This document shows positions 36,062 through 44,357 of a stretch of DNA of 64,000 nucleotides, in pieces. Every line of letters starts with the position of its first letter. Positions within the stretch are counted from its first letter, which is position 1. Source of the stretch: Burkholderia ubonensis (lineage in GTDB: Bacteria; Pseudomonadota; Gammaproteobacteria; Burkholderiales; Burkholderiaceae); NCBI RefSeq assembly GCF_001718695.1, contig NZ_CP013420.1:868001-932000 (forward strand). The letters are read 5' to 3'. The position numbers and the translations under genes are program-made. The notes below the pieces were generated by a model. It saw nothing but the letters and a program-made list of their open reading frames with translations, had not been told where the DNA came from and ran no database searches.

Positions 36062-36778
36062 TCACACGATTCCAGTTCCATCCAACACCATGAAGCGCGA
36101 GTGATATTGCTCACTGAACCCCGAGAAGTTTGATGTCTTGCCACCCCCGTACATCGTCGTCCCCCACGACACTGTGTTACCACTAACTCGAATAGATGTC
36201 AGCTCAACGCCGGCAGGGTCATAGCTCCAAGCCTTATGCACTGAATAGATGGCTGACACAATAATAGGAGTGCTGTACGTTTTTGATTCCCACGTCGGAT
36301 ATGGAGAACCAGTAACAACCCATCCAGTTCCAGGCAAATACTCCTTATAGATGACATCGATAACCCGAAGAAACGGCCTCGACGAATCCGCGATTAACGT
36401 TCCATTCGAGCTGAATACCTGCAGACCGAAATTGCCGCTCGGCGGAGGAACCTTGTCAAACATGAAGAAGTGAACGGTGCATGGCTGCTCGGTGATGAAT
36501 GTGAGCGTGTACGTATTGCCAGATGCCGTTGCATTCCAGAGGGTTATTCCCACTCCACCTTCGGCATATACACCGTACATCGGTGCTTGATTCGCCGTGA
36601 ACGTAAACGACACCGCTGGAAGCGTCGTATAAAAAGGATTTCCAGCGTCGTTTCTCGCCAACAGCAATGTCGTGCTTGTCGATGCAGCTGACGAAGACAT
36701 GACCAACTGATAGTTCGGCGTCATTCCATCGATCTGATACAGCCCGGTATCCGTGAATGCCTGAAAGCCTGCAGTCAT
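36062..36778 (-). CDS. Tail-tip-associated protein
   Basis: A 238-residue protein after J, starting MTAGFQAFTDTG. The same N-terminal pattern (MTAG-F/L-Q) opens the next upstream gene. The rest is beta-rich, with Thr/Ser/Gly repeats (LLARNDAGNPFYTTLPAVSF), typical of tail-tip decorations or receptor-binding parts. I cannot assign an exact role. Confidence 0.7.
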   Translation of the reverse strand: MTAGFQAFTDTGLYQIDGMTPNYQLVMSSSAASTSTTLLLARNDAGNPFYTTLPAVSFTFTANQAPMYGVYAEGGVGITLWNATASGNTYTLTFITEQPCTVHFFMFDKVPPPSGNFGLQVFSSNGTLIADSSRPFLRVIDVIYKEYLPGTGWVVTGSPYPTWESKTYSTPIIVSAIYSVHKAWSYDPAGVELTSIRVSGNTVSWGTTMYGGGKTSNFSGFSEQYHSRFMVLDGTGIV

Positions 36779-36780
36779 CC

Positions 36781-37089
36781 TTAATACACTCCAAATACAA
36801 GCCATCCCGGAACCGGGTTATAGGCATTCGATCCGCCAGAGTTCGGGCTGTATGTCCAGCTGATTCCGCTTGACCCAATTGACACGATGGGAGACGGCTC
36901 GGCACCCGATACCCGCTTGAAGATCCAATCGGGCATGAACGCCCAGAAAGGCGTCCCGCTCGACAGGTCGGCGGACGCACTGCCCGCTACGCCCTCCGCT
37001 CGCACAATGCCCATCACTCGGCCCGCGCGCGATGTGGCATCCAGCAGCAAGCGGCCAGAGCCATCCCATATTTGCAAACCTGCCGTCAT
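36781..37089 (-). CDS. Small tail-tip-associated protein
   Basis: A 102-residue protein starting MTAGLQIWDGSGRLLLDATS and ending PVPGWLVFGVY. It overlaps the J stop codon (TAATG). Its N-terminal pattern is shared with the next gene, suggesting a common attachment domain to the tail tip. Confidence 0.7.
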   Translation of the reverse strand: MTAGLQIWDGSGRLLLDATSRAGRVMGIVRAEGVAGSASADLSSGTPFWAFMPDWIFKRVSGAEPSPIVSIGSSGISWTYSPNSGGSNAYNPVPGWLVFGVY

Positions 37090-40000
37090 TACCAGATCCC
37101 CAGGCGCACGCGCAGCGTGCCGTTGCTGTCGTAGACCGTTAGCGTGCTCGAGTTGATGTTCAGATAACCACTTCCGCCGTTCGGGCCATTGAACGTAATG
37201 CCATTGGCCTTATCCAAAATCCAGAGCGGCTGACCGTTTGCGCCCACGGCTGTCGACTGAATCGTCTGGCCGATCATCGCATTCGTGATCCAGCCGGTAC
37301 CGATGAACGCCTGCGACAGAAATACTTGGCCACCCAGCACCACGAACGGCGACGACACCGTCGATCCGGCGTCGTCGAGGATCGCAAAGCGCTGTGCTGC
37401 CACCAGCACCTGGGACTCGACCGTGCCGCTAGTGTTATCTACGCCAACGCCGATACCGGCCATGTACGTGCGCCCCCCTGTCGTGACCCGAGTCTTGATC
37501 TGATAGGAGGCAGCGACTCGGCCGTTGATGTCGGCATAGGAAGCAGCGTTCGTTTGGACTGCAGCCGTGTTGCTATTGACCTGCGCCTGTACGGTCGTAA
37601 TCTGTGCCGCCGTGGCTGAGTCAGCCGCAATTCGCGCCGTGGTCTCGGTCTGCACGGCAGCAGACAGCGCTGCCACGGATGACTGCATCTGAGCGGTAAC
37701 GGTATCCGTTTTCTGCGCCTGCGCCAAATCCGCCTCAGCCCGCGCAGACTGTTCAGACCACACCCCGGCATAGACCGTTGTCGATCCGGCATATCCCCCA
37801 CTGTCGCCAGCCATTGGTGGGATAACGACCTGAGCACTCACCTGATCGATCCGCGTCGAGAGCGCTGCGTCAGCAGTGGACCGTGCTTGCTGCTCAATCG
37901 TGATCGCTGCCGCGTTATCGCTTACGTCCTGCTGCAAACCGGGAATCGCGTCGATGGGAGTCAGGACATCAGTACCCAGCTGTGTCTTCGTGATAGCCCC
38001 AGTGAGGTACTCAAGAATCGGCGTCGCATCGCTGCTGCTTTGCCCATTCACACCAGCGCCAGACGGATACCAAGGACCGATGTTCCCGGACGTATCAACA
38101 AGGCGCGCCCAAAAGAAGAACGATTGGCCTGCTGCGAGGCCCATCAAACTCGCGCGCGCTTGCGGAAACGCATAGTCCGAGAGCTTCGTCGCAGTGCTGA
38201 GATCGTTTGTCCTGCTGTACCAAATCTCGGTGCGCTGCGTATCGCCAGCAGTCCCGTCGGCTGGGAACGTCCAGTCAACCTCGATCGCGAACACCTGCGT
38301 GGCGGTCGAGAGCGACGCTACAGCCGGCGGGAGCCCCGTCTTGCCGGTAAGAGTGGTGTCAGCGGAATAGGCGGGAACAGAGGTCACCCCCATCCCGTTG
38401 ACGGCACGGACGCGCGCGCTGTAGGTGCCGCGGTAGATGCCCGACACCTCAACCTGCAGGCCGCCCGTCTGGTTAGCTGACACCCACTCGCCGTTATCCT
38501 TGCGCCACTCCGGAAGGTAGCTCACACCATTCGCAGCAGCATCCCATGCGATGACCATGACGGCCTTTGAGATGCCCTGGTCGATCACCGAGTACGTCGA
38601 GAGCCGAACGTTAGCCGGCGGAACCTGTGCCGAGGGCGGGATGACCGTGATCGGCCGAACCTGAATCGCCGCACCATTGTCGATCGCCGCATACTTGCCG
38701 GGCTCATGCTGGGCAGCGTTGATCGTGTACGTGATCTGGTCGTTGTCAGATGCCTCCTGCACGCTGATCACTCGGAACAGCTGCGCATTGAGGGTCGTGT
38801 TTTCAAGCATCCACACGGCCCCGACGACCGGATCTGTATCGAAGGCGCTGTCCACCGTGATTGCGTCGCCAGCAGACGATCTGACGGTGCGCCTCTGCGC
38901 TACGCCAGTGGGCAGGATCGCGGTCAACACGTCACCGGCTGAGACGCTCGGTGCTTTGTCGAGCGTGATCACGGCGCCGTTCACCGCGCGGATGCGGCCA
39001 CCCATTCTCTTGCCGGCCTTCGCCGGATCCGCGACGGCGATGATTTGCCCAGGTGCGCAGAGCGTACCGTCGAGTCCGACCGAAAACGAAACCGTGTTCG
39101 TTTCGTACCTGCTGGTCAGCAGTGTCCAGAGCCCCAATCGGTGCGCCTGCCCTTGCGACGTTGTCCCGAACGCGGTGATCTGCGCTTTCGTGACGCCGTA
39201 GCGCGCGATCCCGTCCTCATCAGGCACATACTCGACGGCCTGCTTGTACTGATTCGCTGGATCGTTCCAGCTCACCAGCGCAGTCGTGTAGCGAGTCTTG
39301 AGTGCAGAGCCGACGTACTTGAACTGGCCGCCAACGACATTCGCCGCGGTGTACACATAGACTGGATCGGACGGCATGTCCGCGTTCGCTACGACTGATC
39401 CCGGACCCCAATACGCGATGCCGCGGAACGTAGTCGCGAGATCCTGCAGCACCTTGAACGCGTCGGCCGCCGACTGGATCACGCAGTTGCACGTGAACCG
39501 GGGTTCCTGGCCGCCCTTCCCGTCTGCGACCATCACGTCGCAATACTGCGCGATCTGATACAGCCCCCACTTGTCGACCATTGATGCGTCGACGTGGTTG
39601 CCAAGCCCATAGCGCGCGTTCAGCACGAGGTCGTAGAAGACCCATGCAGGGTTGTTCGACCATGCAGTCTTGAACGTACCGTCCCAAGCGCCGGTATATG
39701 CGCGCGTCACCGGGTTGTAGTTGGTCGGGACGCGGATCAACAGACCGTAGATGTCGTAGGAACGCGTCGGCACCGAACTGAACGACTGCGCATCGAACGT
39801 GAGGCCGATGAGGGCGCTCATCGGATAACGCAACTTGCGATCGATGACATCGGTAATCGCTTCGATATTGATCGTGTCCGCGATCAGCGAACTATGCGCG
39901 TTCGGCGTGATGCGGCGCACACGCACAAGCCAGCTCGAAGTCGCGGCCGGCAATTCGATGCGAACACTGCGCTCGTAGAGCGACGTCGTCTTGCCATCAA

Positions 40001-40481
40001 ACGCACCGGAAACGACCTGCGAGTACGAGCCGCCGTCGACGGCGAGATCTATCGCATATTCGACTCGGTAGCCCGTGACATTGCCGGTCGTCGCGTCCGA
40101 CACCTGCAGCGCTGGGACGCCGAACCGCAACCGTACGGCCGTGAGCTGCGTGTTTTGCACCTGGCGAACCCAAGGAGCATCCGACGTCAGCGGCGTGCTG
40201 ATGGCGATCTCGTTCTCGACGGCGGGGAACCCGGCGAGATAGGTCTGATCCTGCGTGCCCGTACGCGCGTCGAAACTGTAGTTCGCGAAGTTCGTCGAGC
40301 CGTCGCTGTTCTGGATTGGCGTGCCGTTCAGATACACGGACTGCAACCCGCTCACAAGACCGCCGATCGGCCCCTCGGACAGAACGTCGAGCACTTTCGC
40401 ATAGGCGATCGAGTGTAGGCTATCCGGCGACTGCGTTGGCGTACCGCTCGATCCGCCGCCCTTCGAGCCTCGAATGCGCAT
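37089..40481 (-). CDS. Tail tip host-specificity protein J
   Basis: A 1130-residue lambda J-like protein. It starts MRIRGSKGGGSSGTPTQSPD, with family segments SIAYAKVLDVLSEGPIGGLV and GLTFDAQSFSSVPTRSYDIY in the N-terminal hub region. Fibronectin-III-like repeats fill the middle, and a coiled coil (DNAAAITIEQQARSTADAAL) precedes a C-terminal receptor-binding region. It forms the central tail fibre. The start is 2 bases beyond the I stop codon. Confidence 0.93.
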   Translation of the reverse strand: MRIRGSKGGGSSGTPTQSPDSLHSIAYAKVLDVLSEGPIGGLVSGLQSVYLNGTPIQNSDGSTNFANYSFDARTGTQDQTYLAGFPAVENEIAISTPLTSDAPWVRQVQNTQLTAVRLRFGVPALQVSDATTGNVTGYRVEYAIDLAVDGGSYSQVVSGAFDGKTTSLYERSVRIELPAATSSWLVRVRRITPNAHSSLIADTINIEAITDVIDRKLRYPMSALIGLTFDAQSFSSVPTRSYDIYGLLIRVPTNYNPVTRAYTGAWDGTFKTAWSNNPAWVFYDLVLNARYGLGNHVDASMVDKWGLYQIAQYCDVMVADGKGGQEPRFTCNCVIQSAADAFKVLQDLATTFRGIAYWGPGSVVANADMPSDPVYVYTAANVVGGQFKYVGSALKTRYTTALVSWNDPANQYKQAVEYVPDEDGIARYGVTKAQITAFGTTSQGQAHRLGLWTLLTSRYETNTVSFSVGLDGTLCAPGQIIAVADPAKAGKRMGGRIRAVNGAVITLDKAPSVSAGDVLTAILPTGVAQRRTVRSSAGDAITVDSAFDTDPVVGAVWMLENTTLNAQLFRVISVQEASDNDQITYTINAAQHEPGKYAAIDNGAAIQVRPITVIPPSAQVPPANVRLSTYSVIDQGISKAVMVIAWDAAANGVSYLPEWRKDNGEWVSANQTGGLQVEVSGIYRGTYSARVRAVNGMGVTSVPAYSADTTLTGKTGLPPAVASLSTATQVFAIEVDWTFPADGTAGDTQRTEIWYSRTNDLSTATKLSDYAFPQARASLMGLAAGQSFFFWARLVDTSGNIGPWYPSGAGVNGQSSSDATPILEYLTGAITKTQLGTDVLTPIDAIPGLQQDVSDNAAAITIEQQARSTADAALSTRIDQVSAQVVIPPMAGDSGGYAGSTTVYAGVWSEQSARAEADLAQAQKTDTVTAQMQSSVAALSAAVQTETTARIAADSATAAQITTVQAQVNSNTAAVQTNAASYADINGRVAASYQIKTRVTTGGRTYMAGIGVGVDNTSGTVESQVLVAAQRFAILDDAGSTVSSPFVVLGGQVFLSQAFIGTGWITNAMIGQTIQSTAVGANGQPLWILDKANGITFNGPNGGSGYLNINSSTLTVYDSNGTLRVRLGIW

Positions 40482-40482
40482 A

Positions 40483-41058
40483 TCAGTTCTTGTCCTGTGC
40501 AAAAATTCCAGAGCTGATTACCTTCGAGCCGACCACCATGCGGCCGTACACCAAAGGCACCGGCTCGCCCTGCGCCGCACTGTTGACCGGCCCATTGAAG
40601 TAGTACGACGTTCCGTTGTTCGGGCCAGCGCCGGCGAGCCCGCTCGTCTGCGGACTCAGCATCTGCATGACGCCGCCGAGCATCATCGAAGCGCCAAGGC
40701 CGATCAGCGTCGATCCTCCATATGCGCTCGTGAATGCACCAACCACGATCAGCGCGGCCCCGATGATGGTCTGGAACAGGCCGCCGTTCTTGCTGCCGAT
40801 CAGGATCGGCGCAACGCGAATTTCATCGCTCCCGACCGGATGCTCGAGCTCGTCTTCCGAGACGTTCCGGCGGCCATGAAACACGGCGAATGTCAGGCCG
40901 TTGTCCTTGGCGCCCATCATGAATTTCTCGAATCCGGGAACCGTCACACACAGCGCACGCATGGCTTCGCGAGTCGACGAGACGGCGATGCGATGCACGC
41001 GGCCGAACTTGGTCCCCGCCACGCCATAGAGGCGTACGGTACGAAGCGTGTCGCTCAT
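40483..41058 (-). CDS. Tail assembly protein I
   Basis: A 191-residue lambda I-like protein. It has a soluble N-terminal part (MSDTLRTVRLYGVAGTKFGR), then a Gly-rich hydrophobic segment (IIGAALIVVGAFTSAYGG) and a C-terminal part ending GRMVVGSKVISSG. It lies in the K-I-J order and is needed for tail-tip assembly. Confidence 0.88.
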   Translation of the reverse strand: MSDTLRTVRLYGVAGTKFGRVHRIAVSSTREAMRALCVTVPGFEKFMMGAKDNGLTFAVFHGRRNVSEDELEHPVGSDEIRVAPILIGSKNGGLFQTIIGAALIVVGAFTSAYGGSTLIGLGASMMLGGVMQMLSPQTSGLAGAGPNNGTSYYFNGPVNSAAQGEPVPLVYGRMVVGSKVISSGIFAQDKN

Positions 41059-41061
41059 TGA

Positions 41062-41805
41062 TTACCCCTTGTAGCGCAACACCGTGTGCAGGCTTTGCGC
41101 CCATATGCCGCCCCACACCGTGCGGCCAGACAGGCGCCCGTGCATGTGGTGGATGAATTGGCTGTCGCCGAGATAGACGCCGGCATGGTTGGGCACGCCG
41201 TTGCGGCTGCGGATCTGCATCAGCAGCACGTCGCCGACTTCGAGCGGCGCATCGTGCCCCACGTCTTCGAACCCTGCGGCGCGGTAGTTGTCGAGATATA
41301 GCGACGAATGACCGTCATCCCACCACTCGTCGCTTCGCTCGAAATCAGGGAGATCAACGCCGCGCTCGAGCCGGTAGTAATCGCGCACAATCGCGTAGCA
41401 GTCGTGCACGCCATGCACAAACTGGCGCCCGATGAGCGGCGCGATGAAACCGGACGGCCCGAATTCGCACCAGTCGTCGACGGCGATCAAGCCATCGGCC
41501 TGCACACCGAGCGAAACGATGATCCAGCGCGCGATACCGCTCTGCTCACACATCGCCCTGTCAGCGCCGCTCGGGCGCGCCGGCATGCCTGGATGCGAAT
41601 GAACGAACGCTGCGATCTCGCCCATATCTTCGGCGCGCGCGTAGTCCTCGCCAGACACCGCCATGTCGTCTTCCGGCTTCGGTGCGCGGTTGATGCATGG
41701 CAAATAGACTTCGCCGGCGTCAGTCTGGACGATGAAGCCGACGCACTCGCGCGGGTATTCAGCGAGTGCGTGCGCAGCGATCGCAGCCTTGATTCGTTCG
41801 TCCAT
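41062..41805 (-). CDS. Tail tip protein K (JAMM + NlpC/P60)
   Basis: A 247-residue two-domain enzyme. The N-terminal JAB1/MPN-type metalloprotease domain has the motif HSHPGMPARPSGAD. The C-terminal NlpC/P60 domain has its Cys in HGVHDCYAIVRDYY and its His in VPNHAGVYLGD. It probably trims tail-tip proteins or cell-wall peptides during DNA entry. The start codon abuts the U-tract of a terminator, and the ribosome site is weak. Confidence 0.9.
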   Translation of the reverse strand: MDERIKAAIAAHALAEYPRECVGFIVQTDAGEVYLPCINRAPKPEDDMAVSGEDYARAEDMGEIAAFVHSHPGMPARPSGADRAMCEQSGIARWIIVSLGVQADGLIAVDDWCEFGPSGFIAPLIGRQFVHGVHDCYAIVRDYYRLERGVDLPDFERSDEWWDDGHSSLYLDNYRAAGFEDVGHDAPLEVGDVLLMQIRSRNGVPNHAGVYLGDSQFIHHMHGRLSGRTVWGGIWAQSLHTVLRYKG

Positions 41806-41827
41806 AAAAAAACCCGCCGAGGCGGGT
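41806..41827 (-). terminator. Intrinsic terminator abutting K start
   Basis: ACCCGC / GCGGGT stem followed on the minus strand by seven T residues and then directly the ATG of K. It faces late transcription between L and K. Confidence 0.85.
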
Positions 41828-41851
41828 ATGTGGATGCAGGTTGAGGAAAGG

Positions 41852-42532
41852 TCAGGACAGCGTGTCGGAGAGGAAGCCCCCGAACGGAAGCGGGTTGTTG
41901 ACGCCGAAGCGACACTGGCAGCCGCTCATCTTCTTACTGCATCGGTCGAGCGCTGGATCGCTCACGGGCTGGTCCTTGGCATCGAAATACGCCGTGCCGG
42001 TGTAGCCGCAATTTGCGTCCCGATACCGCCACTGGCAGCCGGACGCGATCTGCCGAGCCGGCACTTGCTGGCCGCCAAAGTCGAGCGCCGACGAGAGCAT
42101 AAAATCGACCTGCGCGTTCGTCTCGCCGGTCTTCTGCTCGATGTACCAAAGCTCAGGCGCCATCTCTTGCGTCGGATCTGCAGTCGGGTTGCCGGACGGG
42201 AAATTCACCGAATCCAGATATTTCGTCAGCGTGCGCCGGCGCCGCACCTTCGCGCCGACCATGTCGCCAAGGAAGACGCATAGCGCCGAGATCGTGCCGC
42301 CGACGTTTCCGACAGAAAGCGTCGGCGACGGCTGCTGCGCGCTAGACGTGTGCTCGAATCCGCTTGCCTGAATCGGCCACGGCTTGTACTCGTTTCCCTG
42401 CCACCAGATCGAGGTCGATTGCAGATGCCCGTGAAAGCGCAGCATATCGCCACCGATTGCAGTGCAATCCACCTCGAATAGCTCTATCAGTGCACCGGGC
42501 ACGAGTTTCTGGATGTCGGATGCAATCGTCAC
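41852..42532 (-). CDS. Minor tail protein L
   Basis: A 226-residue lambda L-like protein. The C-terminal part carries Cys residues in the expected order (SGCQWRYRDANCGYTG; DRCSKKMSGCQCRFG), which in lambda L hold an iron-sulfur cluster. It bridges tail tube and tip. Its ATG overlaps the preceding fibre gene stop. Confidence 0.9.
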   Translation of the reverse strand: MTIASDIQKLVPGALIELFEVDCTAIGGDMLRFHGHLQSTSIWWQGNEYKPWPIQASGFEHTSSAQQPSPTLSVGNVGGTISALCVFLGDMVGAKVRRRRTLTKYLDSVNFPSGNPTADPTQEMAPELWYIEQKTGETNAQVDFMLSSALDFGGQQVPARQIASGCQWRYRDANCGYTGTAYFDAKDQPVSDPALDRCSKKMSGCQCRFGVNNPLPFGGFLSDTLS

Positions 42533-44019
42533 TTGCCCTCCAAGGCTTCAACACGCAATAGCAGAGCGGCGAACTTCCCCTTAATGTCTTCGACATCCGT
42601 ATCGATCTCCTGTACGGCTGCGCCAATGCGTGGAACCAACTTCGAGTAGTCGACTGCCTGCGGAGCAATTTCTTGCACCACGTCGATGACGTCACCAGGC
42701 TCGACAGGAGTCGGCACGGCTACCACCTGTTTTTCGAAGATCGGCTCTCCATCTTCTCCTTCACCAACCTGCACATCGATGAGCGTCTGCGTAGTCGGAT
42801 TGAATCCTTGGCGATATACCGGGTGCCAATCTCCCATCGCATCCTTCTCGCCTGTCACCGCGGTCGGGATAATCTCCTGCAACTCATGCGCGATTACATA
42901 GTCATGCTGTTCGCCCGGAGTAGCCCTGAATTCACCAGTGTAAAAGCGAATCTTTCGAATAGACGCCCGAGCATTCTCGATCGCCCTGTAATTCTGCTTA
43001 AGGCGATAGTCGGAACTCGTATTGAACGCAGTCGTTGCACCACTAACGGAGACAGAACCCGATACGCCTCCACCATAGGTTCCGAACAACAGCGGAGTAT
43101 TGGCGCTCGAGCTTGGAAGAAAAACAACTCCATTGCCTTGGCTGATGCCAAAATTCTTGACTGTTACCTTGTCGACGTTGCTGGCATCACCGACCGAGAA
43201 TGCCACTCGTGCAGACGATGCTCCAGAATCGAAAACAGAAAAATTGACTGCGGTTCCTGCACTGTTCACAAAATCAGTCGAGAAGGTGCTCGTAATACTT
43301 CTAAGAGACGGAGCATAGCCGTTCGCATTTAGCACGAGAGACGGGCTAACGGTTGCTGCTTGCGACAGCGTAAACGTGTTCGAGAATGTCTTTGCCCCCG
43401 TCACTGTCTGAGATCCGGTTATGGAAACCGGATTCAGATTCGCGGAGTCCCATGGAGTTGCCCCCGCGAACGTTGGACGCGCAGAAAATCCGCCGGACGC
43501 AGTTATAGCCCCAACAACTACCAACGTTCCGCCGACGGTTTCGTTACCGGCAACCGACAGCGCTCCACCGACCGTGCAGCTACCGTTGACAACTTCATTG
43601 TCGCTGTTCGTCCGACCACGCATTAGCACGTTCCATGCGTGAACGCCGTCGGTGTCCATCAGAGCCATCTCACCCGGATTCAGCTTCGATAGCGCGACAG
43701 TATCGCCGGACCCTGTTGTGATCGCCAGCGTCACGACGGTCGTGCCGATATTGCGCAGAAGCGTCACCTGATCAGCGGCGCATGTCGAGGCTGCCGGCAT
43801 GTTGATCGTGCCAGCGCTCGTCAGGTTGATATTCACACGCTTTCCGACGTACGCGCTCGTTAGCGCCTGCGGTGCGGTGATCACCGCAGACGACGTGAGC
43901 GCCGCTTGCGTATTAAGCACGTCGACGTTCGAATTTACCTTCGAGAATGCCGAGCGCACGGTATCGCCGTCTGAGCCGGCCGGCGCCGTGCCCTGATTAA
44001 TTTTTTGAAGTGCTGTCAT
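42529..44019 (-). CDS. Tail fibre with endosialidase chaperone domain
   Basis: A 496-residue protein. The C-terminal ~160 residues form a peptidase S74 intramolecular chaperone, with the autocleavage motif SSDYRLKQN (Ser-336, Asp-337, Lys-341). The N-terminal part is beta-rich, with an initial short helical segment. It should trimerise and cut itself at Ser-336. It sits between M and L, overlapping both by 4 bases, which is unusual for a fibre gene. Confidence 0.85.
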   Translation of the reverse strand: MTALQKINQGTAPAGSDGDTVRSAFSKVNSNVDVLNTQAALTSSAVITAPQALTSAYVGKRVNINLTSAGTINMPAASTCAADQVTLLRNIGTTVVTLAITTGSGDTVALSKLNPGEMALMDTDGVHAWNVLMRGRTNSDNEVVNGSCTVGGALSVAGNETVGGTLVVVGAITASGGFSARPTFAGATPWDSANLNPVSITGSQTVTGAKTFSNTFTLSQAATVSPSLVLNANGYAPSLRSITSTFSTDFVNSAGTAVNFSVFDSGASSARVAFSVGDASNVDKVTVKNFGISQGNGVVFLPSSSANTPLLFGTYGGGVSGSVSVSGATTAFNTSSDYRLKQNYRAIENARASIRKIRFYTGEFRATPGEQHDYVIAHELQEIIPTAVTGEKDAMGDWHPVYRQGFNPTTQTLIDVQVGEGEDGEPIFEKQVVAVPTPVEPGDVIDVVQEIAPQAVDYSKLVPRIGAAVQEIDTDVEDIKGKFAALLLRVEALEGK

Positions 44020-44357
44020 GATCCGAGGTCGAATGTCTGCGTGAACGTCGCCGTCACGGCATACGTGCCGTTATCCGGGATGGAGTCGGCGTATGTGTCG
44101 CACTTGAAAAGCGACTGCTGCCGCAGCGGAGGAGTCCAATAGAACCCGACGCCGACGTGCGCATCGAGGAAGGCGACAATCTCCGAGATCGTGTCGGCGC
44201 CGCCGACGAACTGCACCGCGTACGACAGCACACGATTGTTGATTCCATCCGGCACCGTCTGTTCGTACCCGTCGCCGAATTGCGACTTGCGCACGCGCAG
44301 CTTTGTCGTTCCGGCATACTGCGCGACGGTGGGAATCCAAATAAAGGTGGCCGGCAT
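44016..44357 (-). CDS. Minor tail protein M
   Basis: A 113-residue lambda M-like protein (FIWIPTVAQYAGTTKLRVRK, FGDGYEQTVPDGINN). The motif FGDGYEQ is typical of this family. It lies directly after the tape measure gene and is needed for tail-tip assembly. Confidence 0.9.
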   Translation of the reverse strand: MPATFIWIPTVAQYAGTTKLRVRKSQFGDGYEQTVPDGINNRVLSYAVQFVGGADTISEIVAFLDAHVGVGFYWTPPLRQQSLFKCDTYADSIPDNGTYAVTATFTQTFDLGS

